Both the position numbers and the translations under genes were made by a program. From Ohtaekwangia sp. (lineage in GTDB: Bacteria > Bacteroidota > Bacteroidia > Cytophagales > Cyclobacteriaceae), in NCBI GenBank assembly GCA_021155195.1, contig JAJNPV010000021.1, positions 425,149 through 489,148 on the forward strand: DNA of 64,000 nucleotides, written 5' to 3'. Shown here piece after piece: positions 8,186-16,963 of the stretch. Under the pieces are notes generated by a model. That model did no database searches and was not told where the DNA came from. It saw nothing but the letters and a program-made list of their open reading frames with translations. The first letter of the stretch is position 1. Each line of letters begins with the position of its first letter.

Positions 8186-10744
8186 ATGAAAAAATACTTT
8201 GTTTCTGCACTATTAACCCTTGCGTGTGTGGCTGCGCTCAAGGCCCAAACCGAACTTTCTTATTACCTGCCGCCACAGGTAAAATATGACCCGGCCATCC
8301 CCACCCCGCAATCTGTGATTGGGCACGAAGTAGGCGAATGGCATGTGAGCCACGATAAATTGGTGAATTACATGATGGCGCTTGACAAAGCCAGCGACCG
8401 CATTACGCTTGAAGTTACAGGTTATACCCACGAAGCCCGACCATTGCTGCTGCTTACGGTTACTTCACCCAAAAATCATCAAAACATAGAAGCCATCCGC
8501 ACCCAACACTTGCAATTGGGCGATGCTGCCAAGTCGTCTTCGTTAGATGTAAAAAGCATGCCCGCTGTATTTTATTTAGGCTGCAGCATACATGGCAACG
8601 AAGCCAGTGGTGCCAATGCCGGACTTGTGATGGCATATCATTTGGCCGCAGCACAAGGACCTGAAATAGAGAAGTATCTTGAAAATACAGTGATACTTTT
8701 TGATCCAAGTTTTAACCCCGATGGGTTGCATAGATTTTCGTCATGGGTTAACTCACGCAAAAGCAAATTAGTTTCTACCGACCCCAACGATACAGAACAT
8801 AATGAAGCCTGGCCGGGTGGTCGCTTTAACCATTATTGGTTTGATTTGAATCGCGATTGGCTGGTAGCTCAACATCCTGAATCGCAAGCACGCGCTAAAC
8901 AATTTCAAGCATGGCGACCAAACTTGCTTACCGATCATCACGAACAAGGAACCAACGCTACCTTCTTTTTCATGCCCGGTGTTCCATCGCGTGTCAATCC
9001 TCTTACCCCAGATAAAAATCAAGAGCTAACCAAGAAGATGGGCGAGTATCATGCAAAAGCTTTGGATCAAATTGGTTCGTTGTATTTTACACAAGAAGGC
9101 TATGATGATTTCTATTATGGCAAAGGCTCTACGTTTCCGGATGTGCAAGGCTCAATCGGAATTTTGTTTGAACAAGCCAGTTCGCGCGGCCATGCACAAG
9201 AAAGTGATAATGGAGTTTTGCGATTTCCCTTCACCGTACGCAATCATTTTGTAACCATGCTCAGCTCATTGAAAGCGATCAACGAAATGCGCGAAGAAGT
9301 GCTAAACTATCAGCGTGACTTTTTTAAGACCGCTTCCGCAGAAGCAGCGAAAGATCCTGTAAAAGCGTACTTGATTGGATCAAAAGACAAAGCCCGAGTG
9401 TATGAATTTGCCGAAATGGCACTGCGCCAAAAAGTAGATGTTTATAGGACAAACTCAACGCAAACCATAAACGGAAAAACATTCGATAAAGAATCCAGTT
9501 TCTTAATTCCAATGAATCAAACTCAATACAAACTGATTCGTGGAATGTTTGACAGACAACTGAAATTCAAAGACAGCATTTTCTATGACATCTCAAGCTG
9601 GACGTTACCCCTGGCCTTTGGTCTTGACTATGAAGAAATAAAAACAGCACCTTTATTAGGTGAAAAAATTACAGAAGCCAAATTACCAGCCGGAAAAATT
9701 ATTGGCACTGGTGACTATGCCTACGCAATAGAGCCTTATGGATATTATACCTCGCGTGCAATGTACCGTTTGCTCGATAAAAAAGTACGTGTAAAGGTTT
9801 CCACCGAGATTTTCCATGCCAATGGTAAAACGTTCGATCGCGGTTCGTTAATGATTCCAATCGATAACCAATTGCTTACTCCCGATCAAATACAAGTGCT
9901 CATTAAAGAGATTACAGAGAAAGATGGCTTAGATGTGTATGCCGTTGGCACCGGACTTGATTACTCAGGCGTAAGCCTGGGAAGTAGTTCGTTCGAGGTA
10001 GCGCGCAAACCTGTAATTGCCATTTTAGTCGATGACGGAATTTCGCCTACCGATGCCGGTGAACTCTGGCATTTATTAGATACACGTTTTCAAATCCCGG
10101 TTACGCTAATCCCTATTAGTGTGTTCAATCGCACATCGATCGATAAATATAATACTATCATTTTCCCGGAAGGAAGCCATTCCGACATTAGCGATCGTGC
10201 AAAAGAAAAATTGAAAGGTTGGGTGCAGGAAGGTGGCGTGTTGATTGGCTTTGAACGTGCCTTGAGTTGGTTTACCGCCAACAACTTTGGCAAGTTTGAT
10301 GTGAAGAAAGATGAAGAGGTAAAAGATAAAAATCCCGCTAAGGCAAAACCATATGCCGATATGGGCAATACATTCAGGGCGCAGCAAACCAGCGGTGCCA
10401 TCTTCGAAGCTGATGCTGACCTTACTCATCCGCTGATGTATGGATATACTTCTTCAAAGATTGCGATGTTTAAAGCAAACAACATCTTCATACAAAAAGC
10501 GAATGGGGTTTATTCAAATCCATTGGTGTATGGAAACTCCCCGTTGCTGAGCGGGTACATTACAAAACCGAATTTAGATAAACTTAAAAATTCTTCGGTG
10601 ATGGGCACAGCAGCCATGGGTAGTGGCCGCGTGATTGGCTTTACAGAAAACATGGCCTTCCGTGCATTTTGGTTTGGTACCAATAAAATATTGATGAATG
10701 CTATCTTCCTGGGGCCAATGATTAGCGCGCAGGCAAGCCGGTAA
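8186..10744 (+). CDS. Secreted M14-family zinc carboxypeptidase
   Basis: A large 852-residue exported peptidase. A signal peptide (first 20 residues, ending ALKAQ) is followed by an M14 domain. The zinc-binding HxxE is His136/Glu139 in SIHGNEAS, and the third ligand is His251 or His252 in TDHHEQG. The FNPDG and DLNRDW segments are typical of the family. Residues about 600-700 resemble a glutamine-amidotransferase-like fold (TIIFPEGSHSDIS, GGVLIGFERALSWF), often found at the C-terminus of large Bacteroidota M14 proteins. It starts divergently from the receptor gene. The peptidase class is clear; the substrate is not. Confidence 0.92.
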   Translation: MKKYFVSALLTLACVAALKAQTELSYYLPPQVKYDPAIPTPQSVIGHEVGEWHVSHDKLVNYMMALDKASDRITLEVTGYTHEARPLLLLTVTSPKNHQNIEAIRTQHLQLGDAAKSSSLDVKSMPAVFYLGCSIHGNEASGANAGLVMAYHLAAAQGPEIEKYLENTVILFDPSFNPDGLHRFSSWVNSRKSKLVSTDPNDTEHNEAWPGGRFNHYWFDLNRDWLVAQHPESQARAKQFQAWRPNLLTDHHEQGTNATFFFMPGVPSRVNPLTPDKNQELTKKMGEYHAKALDQIGSLYFTQEGYDDFYYGKGSTFPDVQGSIGILFEQASSRGHAQESDNGVLRFPFTVRNHFVTMLSSLKAINEMREEVLNYQRDFFKTASAEAAKDPVKAYLIGSKDKARVYEFAEMALRQKVDVYRTNSTQTINGKTFDKESSFLIPMNQTQYKLIRGMFDRQLKFKDSIFYDISSWTLPLAFGLDYEEIKTAPLLGEKITEAKLPAGKIIGTGDYAYAIEPYGYYTSRAMYRLLDKKVRVKVSTEIFHANGKTFDRGSLMIPIDNQLLTPDQIQVLIKEITEKDGLDVYAVGTGLDYSGVSLGSSSFEVARKPVIAILVDDGISPTDAGELWHLLDTRFQIPVTLIPISVFNRTSIDKYNTIIFPEGSHSDISDRAKEKLKGWVQEGGVLIGFERALSWFTANNFGKFDVKKDEEVKDKNPAKAKPYADMGNTFRAQQTSGAIFEADADLTHPLMYGYTSSKIAMFKANNIFIQKANGVYSNPLVYGNSPLLSGYITKPNLDKLKNSSVMGTAAMGSGRVIGFTENMAFRAFWFGTNKILMNAIFLGPMISAQASR

Positions 10745-10777
10745 ATTAATAGTTTGACAGTTTGCAGTAATCAGTAA

Positions 10778-10816
10778 GGCAGTAAGTAACGGCCAACTGG
10801 TTACTGCCAACTTTTT
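10778..10816 (+). terminator. Possible terminator after the M14 peptidase gene
   Basis: GGCAGTAA (10778-10785) can pair with TTACTGCC (10801-10808), followed by a short T run. An alternative AGTAAC/GTTACT pairing overlaps it. Weak but well placed. Confidence 0.35.
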
Positions 10817-10852
10817 ACTCAGGATATTTAACAAGGTTGCGTGAAAAACTAT

Positions 10853-10860
10853 TAGCTTTG
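10853..10860 (+). promoter_or_regulatory. Candidate -7 element upstream of the 167-residue gene
   Basis: TAGCTTTG fits the TANNTTTG consensus 20 bases before the GTG start at 10880. A TTG about 15 bases upstream is too close to be a good -33 box. Confidence 0.3.
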
Positions 10861-10879
10861 CAAAACCTTCAGTCCCAGC

Positions 10880-11383
10880 GTGATCCGTAAATTTTTTCCG
10901 CTAGACAAAAATTACCTCCTCGAAGAAGCCCAGCTTTCCCTTCAGGATACCCTACTCACTCAATTAGTTGAGAATGTAAAAATCTGTCATCAGCAAATTC
11001 ATAATCCGTTAGGCTTAGAGGATGCTTTTAGTCAGCGGTTAAAAAAGTATCAAACCAAAAATCTTAAACCTCTTTACAACTTCTATCAAAATCTGGCTGG
11101 TGTATATCGCTATAAGTATGGCGAAAACCAACTTGAGTTTGCGTGGGATGGCCGTGATCATACTGAGAAGTACAAAGAAGAATGGAGCGATTCCTTTGTT
11201 GGCTGGACAACTGAGTTTTGTAAACACGAATTGTTTATTCAGGCGGTGCTGGATTTAACTGTATTCTTGCCCGAAAACAGAAAAGCTGACTTGGCTGAAA
11301 ACCGCATGAACCATTTTGCGCTCAAACATTTTGAAGTTAAAATTCATAAGAGCAGGGGCATTGTGCAAATGAAGGTTGCTTAA
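10880..11383 (+). CDS. Hypothetical protein, 167 residues
   Basis: Not recognised. It is a soluble, helix-rich protein with many charged and aromatic residues (KNLKPLYNFYQNLAGVYRYKYG, FAWDGRDHTEKYKEEW), no signal peptide and no membrane segment. The start is GTG at 10880. It lies between the M14 peptidase gene and a block of dispersed repeats, so context gives no functional hint. Codon use looks like its neighbours and the frame is unbroken, so it is probably a real gene. Confidence 0.65.
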   Translation: MIRKFFPLDKNYLLEEAQLSLQDTLLTQLVENVKICHQQIHNPLGLEDAFSQRLKKYQTKNLKPLYNFYQNLAGVYRYKYGENQLEFAWDGRDHTEKYKEEWSDSFVGWTTEFCKHELFIQAVLDLTVFLPENRKADLAENRMNHFALKHFEVKIHKSRGIVQMKVA

Positions 11384-11388
11384 AAGCC

Positions 11389-11622
11389 TTAACCGCAAAG
11401 AGCGCAGAGAACGCTGAGTTCTGACTTGCTTAACATTCCCTTTGCAAAACTCTGTGACCTCTGTGGTTCATCCTTCCAAAAAAAATTTTAACCCCAAGAA
11501 CGCGGAGAAAACGCAAAGAACATTCGCTGAATCAATATCTTTAATAACACCCGGTGCGAAACTTTGCGCCCTCTGCGGTTTAATCCTTTTGATTTTACGA
11601 AACTTAGCGTTACTGTGGTTCA
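11389..11622. repeat. Block of CCGCAAAG / CTCTGCGGTTAA imperfect palindromic repeats
   Basis: The 298-base gap between genes consists mostly of this block. A first unit starts TTAACCGCAAAGAGCGC and ends CTCTGTGGTT near 11467. A second starts with AAGAACGCGGAGAAAACGC near 11495 and ends CTCTGCGGTTTAA near 11583. A third right arm (TTACTGTGGTT) ends near 11620. The arms are inverted relative to each other, so each unit could fold as a long imperfect hairpin. The open frame inside (11442-11645) is rejected as coding. Confidence 0.7.
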
Positions 11623-11681
11623 ATTCTTTTGATACCTCCAAATGAATTACTAATTTATCCGACCTTTAATCTAAACACTCT

Positions 11682-13280
11682 ATGAAGCGCTCTTTATTCT
11701 ACCTCATTTCAATCATTTCTGTACTTGCAATTTTAGCCTGGGCTTATTTCTGGATCGATGTCCTGTTTCTTTTTCTCATCGTGGGGCCACTTATCATCAT
11801 AGGTATTCAGGATGTAATGCAAGACAAACAATCCATTCGCAAAAACTTTCCTGTGCTGGGACGCTTGCGCTATGTGTTTGAAGACTTACGACCAAAAATT
11901 CAGCAATATTTTGTAGAAAGCGATACCGATGGCGCGCCCATCAATCGCAACGAACGCTCTGTAATTTATCAACGTGCTAAAAAACAAACCGATACCATTC
12001 CGTTTGGCACACAGTTGAATGTATATGCCGAAGGCTACGAGTGGATGACGCACTCCATCGTGCCTAAAGATTTTCATAAGATGGATCATAGCCCTCGTGT
12101 AATGATGGGTGGCAAAGATTGCACTCAACCATATAGCATGAGCGTATTGAATGTAAGCGCCATGAGTTTCGGATCACTTAGCAAAAATGCAGTACTCGCA
12201 TTGAATGGTGGTGCTAAGATGGGTGGCTTTGCACACAATACAGGCGAAGGCGGATTGAGTCCCTATCACCTAGAGCCCGGTGGTGATATCGTTTGGCAAA
12301 TTGGAACAGGCTATTTTGGCGCGCGTACTGCCGATGGAAAATTTTCGGACGATGCATTTAAAATCAATGCCACCAAGCCAAATGTGAAGATGATTGAGAT
12401 CAAACTTTCGCAAGGAGCTAAACCGGGGCACGGTGGAATTTTGCCCGGCAAAAAAAATACACCAGAAATTGCAGCCATCCGTTTGGTAGAACCCGGTACT
12501 ACTGTATTCTCTCCTCCCTTTCATAGCGCGTTTAGCACGCCCATTGAACTAGTTCTTTTTATAAAACGCCTGCGCGAATTATCCGGTGGCAAACCTGTGG
12601 GTTTTAAATTATGTGTAGGCCGTAAAGGTGAGTTTCTTTCTATCTGCAAAGCGATGGTGCAACTAAACACGTACCCCGATTTTATAACTGTAGATGGAGG
12701 TGAAGGTGGTACCGGTGCAGCACCCCCTGAGTTTACAAACTCGGTAGGTATGCCTATGTTAGATGCACTTGCGTTTGTCGACAATGCATTGCGTGGTTTT
12801 GGTATTCGCAACGAAATGAAGTTGATGGCTTCGGGTCGCATCCTTACGGGATTTCATTTGGTGCGTGCTATGGCGCTTGGCGCGGATGTTTGTAATAGTG
12901 CGCGCGCTATGATGATGGCATTAGGTTGTATACAAGCATTAGAATGTAACAAGAACACCTGCCCTACGGGTGTGGCCACACAAGACCCCTACTTTATGAA
13001 AGGCCTGGTGGTTGAAGACAAAACTTCGCGCGTTGCCAACTATCATAAAAATACGGTTGAGAGTTTTGTTGAATTAATTGGCGCCAGTGGAATTGATCAT
13101 CCTGATAAGCTTAACCGCACTCATGTGTACCGCAGGGTGTTTATGAATTTGGTAAAAACCTACGAAGAAATTTATCCTACTATTCCCGATGGTTGTCTGT
13201 TAGATGGTGGCGACACTCCTTTCGATTATGAAGATTATATGAAGCGCGCTTCCGCAGAAAGTTTTGAAGTGGGGGTTTGA
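11682..13280 (+). CDS. Membrane-anchored FMN-binding glutamate-synthase-family protein
   Basis: A 532-residue protein with two N-terminal hydrophobic segments (about residues 4-23 and 26-43), then the FMN-binding TIM-barrel domain of glutamate synthase. Visible motifs are VSAMSFGSLSKNAVLALN, GEGGLSPYHLEPGGD, SQGAKPGHGGILPG and VDGGEGGTGAAPPEF. A Cys cluster (CIQALECNKNTCPTGVATQ) matches the [3Fe-4S] site. It lacks the glutaminase and gxGxG domains of GltB, and no gltD lies nearby. Stand-alone proteins of this family are widespread in Bacteroidota and their reaction is not settled. Family assignment is firm; calling it a glutamate synthase would overstate the evidence. Confidence 0.9.
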   Translation: MKRSLFYLISIISVLAILAWAYFWIDVLFLFLIVGPLIIIGIQDVMQDKQSIRKNFPVLGRLRYVFEDLRPKIQQYFVESDTDGAPINRNERSVIYQRAKKQTDTIPFGTQLNVYAEGYEWMTHSIVPKDFHKMDHSPRVMMGGKDCTQPYSMSVLNVSAMSFGSLSKNAVLALNGGAKMGGFAHNTGEGGLSPYHLEPGGDIVWQIGTGYFGARTADGKFSDDAFKINATKPNVKMIEIKLSQGAKPGHGGILPGKKNTPEIAAIRLVEPGTTVFSPPFHSAFSTPIELVLFIKRLRELSGGKPVGFKLCVGRKGEFLSICKAMVQLNTYPDFITVDGGEGGTGAAPPEFTNSVGMPMLDALAFVDNALRGFGIRNEMKLMASGRILTGFHLVRAMALGADVCNSARAMMMALGCIQALECNKNTCPTGVATQDPYFMKGLVVEDKTSRVANYHKNTVESFVELIGASGIDHPDKLNRTHVYRRVFMNLVKTYEEIYPTIPDGCLLDGGDTPFDYEDYMKRASAESFEVGV

Positions 13281-13344
13281 GTGCAACTCCTCCATTGAAG
13301 TAATGGACGTTAGAAACGTTAATTAAAAGCATTAGTTTTGTATC

Positions 13345-14229
13345 GTGTTTTATAGAAGAAAAATAATCCTTGCCCTTCTGCAACTCTTTGACGGACAACT
13401 TGATAAAATCCGTTTACAAAAATTGCTATTCCTATTTACGTTAAAGCAGACCAAAACCGAATACGATTTTGTCCCCTATAAATATGGCTGTTACTCCTAC
13501 TCAGCCAAAGCAGATTTAACCACAATGGTTTCTAAAGGTCTTTTGGGAGAATCGCAAAAGTATTTTGCCAAAATGGATAAAGTAGATTATCTGAAATTAG
13601 TAAAGCCTGAAGACCTGAAACACTTACAAAGTGTAAAGACAGAATACGGAAGAATGAGTGCGAATACTCTGATGAAACACACCTATATAAATTATCCATT
13701 TTATGCAACAAGAAGTGAGGTGGCTGCAAATATTTTGAACAAGACTGAACTTGAAAAAGTAAAAGCAGCCAAACCCATTTCCACGAAAACAGTTTTGTTT
13801 ACAATTGGCTACGAAGGGATTTCACTAGAAGAGTATTTGGTTCGCTTATTAAAAAATGATGTGAAAGTTTTAGTGGATGTTCGGAATAATCCTCTAAGTA
13901 TGAAATATGGTTTTAGCAAATCACTACTCAAAAGATATTGCGAAAGCTTATCAATAAAATATATACACATTCCGGAAGTTGGTATTCAATCCGCACAACG
14001 CCAGGAATTAAATTCCCAAGCTGATTACGATAAATTATTTACTATATATCGCAAGCAAAATTTAACAACGACCAAAAAAGCCCAAAAGGATATTTTAGAC
14101 TTACTGAAAGAAAACAAACGCATTGCTCTAACCTGTTTTGAAGCCAACATTTGCCAGTGTCATCGTAAGCATTTGGCTGAAGCTATTGAAACTCTTCCAG
14201 GGTTCGAATATAAAGTAGAACATATATAA
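13345..14229 (+). CDS. DUF488 protein with N-terminal YwgA/Panacea-like domain
   Basis: 294 residues in two parts. Residues about 5-70 (KIRLQKLLFLF, YDFVPYKYGCYS, DLTTMVSKGLLGE) resemble the YwgA / SocA-Panacea (DUF4065) winged-helix-like family. Residues about 148-290 are a DUF488 domain: FTIGYEGISLEEYL, VKVLVDVRNNPLS, KYIHIPEVGI, and a Cys-rich end ALTCFEANICQCHRKHLAE. DUF488 has no established reaction; Panacea domains are known as adaptable antitoxin modules. The start is GTG; the next gene begins 3 bases after the stop. The pair is more A/T-rich than the gene before it, suggesting acquisition. Domain naming is good for DUF488 and moderate for the N-terminal part. Confidence 0.82.
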   Translation: MFYRRKIILALLQLFDGQLDKIRLQKLLFLFTLKQTKTEYDFVPYKYGCYSYSAKADLTTMVSKGLLGESQKYFAKMDKVDYLKLVKPEDLKHLQSVKTEYGRMSANTLMKHTYINYPFYATRSEVAANILNKTELEKVKAAKPISTKTVLFTIGYEGISLEEYLVRLLKNDVKVLVDVRNNPLSMKYGFSKSLLKRYCESLSIKYIHIPEVGIQSAQRQELNSQADYDKLFTIYRKQNLTTTKKAQKDILDLLKENKRIALTCFEANICQCHRKHLAEAIETLPGFEYKVEHI

Positions 14230-14232
14230 TCT

Positions 14233-15060
14233 ATGGCAAGGAAGAAAGTTCTGATATCAGTTACTACCTATCCTTTACCTTCCAGAAGTTATGATGAAAT
14301 GGTTTGTACTGCCGGGCTTTTAGAAAATGGCGATTGGATTCGAATCTATCCAATTCCATTAAGTTTCTTAATTGACCTCAAAGGATCTGGAAAAGTTAAT
14401 AATGTAAAATATACATGGATAGAACTTGATCTGAACAGAAGAACGGATGACTTTCGTCCGGAAAGTCATTCACCTCAGCATTATGATTTTCGTGATATAG
14501 TTGTGCATGAAGGCTTGAATACTGATGGTAATTGGTTAAAGCGGAAGAAGATTTGCCTTAACCGTGTGTATAGAAATAAAAGCCTGCTCCTTAAAGATTC
14601 ACAAGCACCAACAAACTGCTCACTTGCAACCTTCAAGCCAACAAAAATTACAGCCTTTGAAATAGAAGAAGATACGAGAGAATGGAAAGATGAATGGCTT
14701 GAACTTAGGAAGCAAGGTGAATTATTTCCAAAAGACAAAACACCTGAATCGCTTATACCTAAACTTCCATATAAATTCTTTTATCGTTTCGAGGATGATT
14801 GTGGAGAAGAAAGCAGGCTAATGATTGAGGATTGGGAAATTGGTGCTTTGTATTGGAATTGTCTTAGAGCAGCAGAGGGCATTGAAAAAGTGGCTTTGGC
14901 AAAAGTAAGAGAGAAGTATGAAAATGAATTTTTGACAGAGAAAGATATTTATTTATTTCTAGGGACAACTAAAGAGTGGCACATACGCAGAGCCAAAAAC
15001 CCTTTTGTCATTATTGGTGTATTCTATCCAAAAATTGAAACCCAATTTAAACTGTTTTAA
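14233..15060 (+). CDS. Unrecognised partner of the DUF488 protein, 275 residues
   Basis: No family recognised. It is soluble, without signal peptide or membrane segment. It opens with a short beta-strand-like start (KKVLISVTTYPLPSRSYDEM) and a GDWIRIYPIPLSFL motif. Then come an aromatic and charged middle (CSLATFKPTKITAFEIEED, LPYKFFYRFEDDCGEESRL) and an end ITKEWHIRRAKNP-like segment (TTKEWHIRRAKNPFVIIGV). The last part suggests a nucleic-acid or nucleotide contact, but this is inference. The 3-base gap to the DUF488 gene argues that the two proteins act together. Base composition is low in G+C like its partner. Confidence 0.75.
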   Translation: MARKKVLISVTTYPLPSRSYDEMVCTAGLLENGDWIRIYPIPLSFLIDLKGSGKVNNVKYTWIELDLNRRTDDFRPESHSPQHYDFRDIVVHEGLNTDGNWLKRKKICLNRVYRNKSLLLKDSQAPTNCSLATFKPTKITAFEIEEDTREWKDEWLELRKQGELFPKDKTPESLIPKLPYKFFYRFEDDCGEESRLMIEDWEIGALYWNCLRAAEGIEKVALAKVREKYENEFLTEKDIYLFLGTTKEWHIRRAKNPFVIIGVFYPKIETQFKLF

Positions 15061-15072
15061 TTATCCTAAGCT

Positions 15073-15283
15073 GTTGTTGGTCGCTGACCAACAACCTCAC
15101 CAGCTAGTAGATCTCATACTATGCATTAATTGCTTCACAGTCTATCAAGCACTACTTTTAACAAAGAAAATCACAACTCATGAGTTTCCATTGCAGTCAG
15201 GTTTTCCAACCTGACTGACTAAATACACTGCTATTTTTGATTGCTTCCGGAATTACCAAGCACTACATTTAACAATGAGAAAA
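15073..15283. repeat. Two-unit duplication, each with a perfect hairpin, before the lipoprotein gene
   Basis: The first hairpin is GTTGTTGGTC / GACCAACAAC (15073-15095). The second is CAGTCAGGTT / AACCTGACTG (15194-15217). Each is followed by a matching segment beginning ATTGCTTC and containing CAAGCACTAC, at 15129-15172 and 15240-15283. The two segments are offset by exactly 111 bases and the second runs into the start codon at 15275. The hairpin arms differ in sequence, so only the flanks are duplicated. Confidence 0.6.
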
Positions 15284-16885
15284 TTACTGCTGCTTTGTTT
15301 AGTCGCTTGTTTCATTTCGTGTACTCAACAAAATGAATCGTTTACCCTTTCGCATCAAGACAGTCTGCTGTTTGCATTAGCGGATGAGAATGCCACATTG
15401 GCCAATCAAGGGTTTATTAAATGTGAAAACTATTTGAACGGCTGGCTTCAGTATCGCGATTCTGCTTCGGGCCTTATCCCTCGTAATATAGAAGAGAGCA
15501 AAGATTTTTGGAATGCCAAAGATGCCGCTGCCGATAACTATCCCTTTATGGTGCTCACCGCTTTTTTTGTGGACTCTGTTCACTTCAATAACACCATGGT
15601 TAGTATGCTGGAATCTGAAAAGCGATTAACCTCGCGTGTGCGATCACTCCCCGATACGTATTCCTTTTCCCGCCAAGGGTTTTTAGAAGACGAAATTAAA
15701 ATGGACGAAATTGCTTTTGGAACTTCAGAATATATTAAGGATGGACTTCTTCCATTAACAGAGTGGCTTGGTGAAAGTAAATGGAGCGAGCGAATGATTG
15801 AAATGCTAAAAGATTTACACAAAGAAATTGAAGTGGCGGGTGTTGTAAACGGAAAAGGATTTGGTAATGCTTCGCGCGAAGAAGTGAACGGAGAAATGCT
15901 TCAGGTGCTCTCGAGAATGTATTGGATGACGGGCGACAAAGAATTTTTGGATTGGGCGGTGAAAATTGGTGATTACTATTTACTGGGCGATCATCACCCT
16001 ACGCATAATCTGGAATACCTTCGGCTACGCGACCATGGGTGTGAACTGGTGTCGGGATTATGTGAGTTATATGCCACCACTCATTTTGCATTACCCGAAA
16101 AAAAGAAAGCGTATCAACAACCGCTAACCGAAATGCTCGATCGGATTCTGGAAGTTGGTCGCAATGAAGATGGCATGTTTTACAATGGTATCAATCCTAA
16201 AACAGGACACGTAGTAAGTGATGGGTTGGCTGATACGTGGGGTTATACCCTTAACGGATTTTATACGGTTTACATGATTGATAAAAATGAAACGTATAAA
16301 GACGCCATTTTAAAAATATTTTCTAATCTCGCTAAGTACAAAAATTATGATTGGGAACATGGAAGTGCCGATGGCTATGCGGATGCCATCGAAAGTGCAC
16401 TCAATTTATATAATCGAATTCCTGATCCCGCTGTGGCGGAATGGATAGACAGTGAAATGAACGTAATGTGGGCCATGCAACAAGCAAGTGGCATCATTGA
16501 AGGCTGGCATGGCGATGGCAATTTTGCACGCACTACCATTATGTACAACCTTTGGAAAAGCAAGGGTGTGTATGCGCAACCTTGGCGAAGCGACTTGGTA
16601 GTGGGTTCCGAACAAAAAGGTGACTCGTTATTAATCACCCTTAAAACAGACAAACCCTGGCAAGGCAAATTATTTTTTGATCATAATCGATTCAAAGACA
16701 ACATGAACTTGCCCATGGATTGGCCACGCATCAACCAGTTTCCACAATGGTACTCCGTAGATACTACGCACGAATACAACGTTACTGATCTTACCCGTAA
16801 AGAGAAATCCAACAAAACAGGTGAACAACTTAAAGTTGGAGTGAGATTGGAATTGACGGGAGAAAAAAGATTAGTTGTGTTTTAA
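15275..16885 (+). CDS. Lipoprotein with alpha/alpha-toroid (glycosidase-like) features
   Basis: 536 residues. The signal peptide ends in a lipobox with Cys16 (ACFISC). The rest is helix-rich with repeated Trp, Tyr and Asp motifs (YRDSASGLIPRNI, MYWMTGDKEFLDWAVKIGDYYL, GHVVSDGLADTWGYTLNGFYT, ADGYADAIESALNLYNR). This pattern is typical of six-hairpin (alpha/alpha)6 glycosidases and related lyases. No specific family could be assigned by eye, and no catalytic residues are claimed. A duplicated hairpin region lies just upstream and overlaps the start. It may act on a carbohydrate at the cell surface; that is inference from fold features. Confidence 0.7.
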   Translation: MRKLLLLCLVACFISCTQQNESFTLSHQDSLLFALADENATLANQGFIKCENYLNGWLQYRDSASGLIPRNIEESKDFWNAKDAAADNYPFMVLTAFFVDSVHFNNTMVSMLESEKRLTSRVRSLPDTYSFSRQGFLEDEIKMDEIAFGTSEYIKDGLLPLTEWLGESKWSERMIEMLKDLHKEIEVAGVVNGKGFGNASREEVNGEMLQVLSRMYWMTGDKEFLDWAVKIGDYYLLGDHHPTHNLEYLRLRDHGCELVSGLCELYATTHFALPEKKKAYQQPLTEMLDRILEVGRNEDGMFYNGINPKTGHVVSDGLADTWGYTLNGFYTVYMIDKNETYKDAILKIFSNLAKYKNYDWEHGSADGYADAIESALNLYNRIPDPAVAEWIDSEMNVMWAMQQASGIIEGWHGDGNFARTTIMYNLWKSKGVYAQPWRSDLVVGSEQKGDSLLITLKTDKPWQGKLFFDHNRFKDNMNLPMDWPRINQFPQWYSVDTTHEYNVTDLTRKEKSNKTGEQLKVGVRLELTGEKRLVVF

Positions 16886-16963
16886 TGATCACGTATTCAT
16901 AAGATTTAGATTGGTCGTTCTATAATTTTATAATTTCCAAAATATCTGACTTAACTTTCTTCT

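Noticed and set aside
11442..11645. Open frame of 67 codons after the 167-residue gene
   Set aside because: It is made of the palindromic repeat arms and has a low-complexity translation; no start signal.
15005..15214. Open frame of 69 codons after the DUF488 partner gene
   Set aside because: It overlaps the end of the partner gene in another frame and then runs through the hairpin region; no protein-like features.
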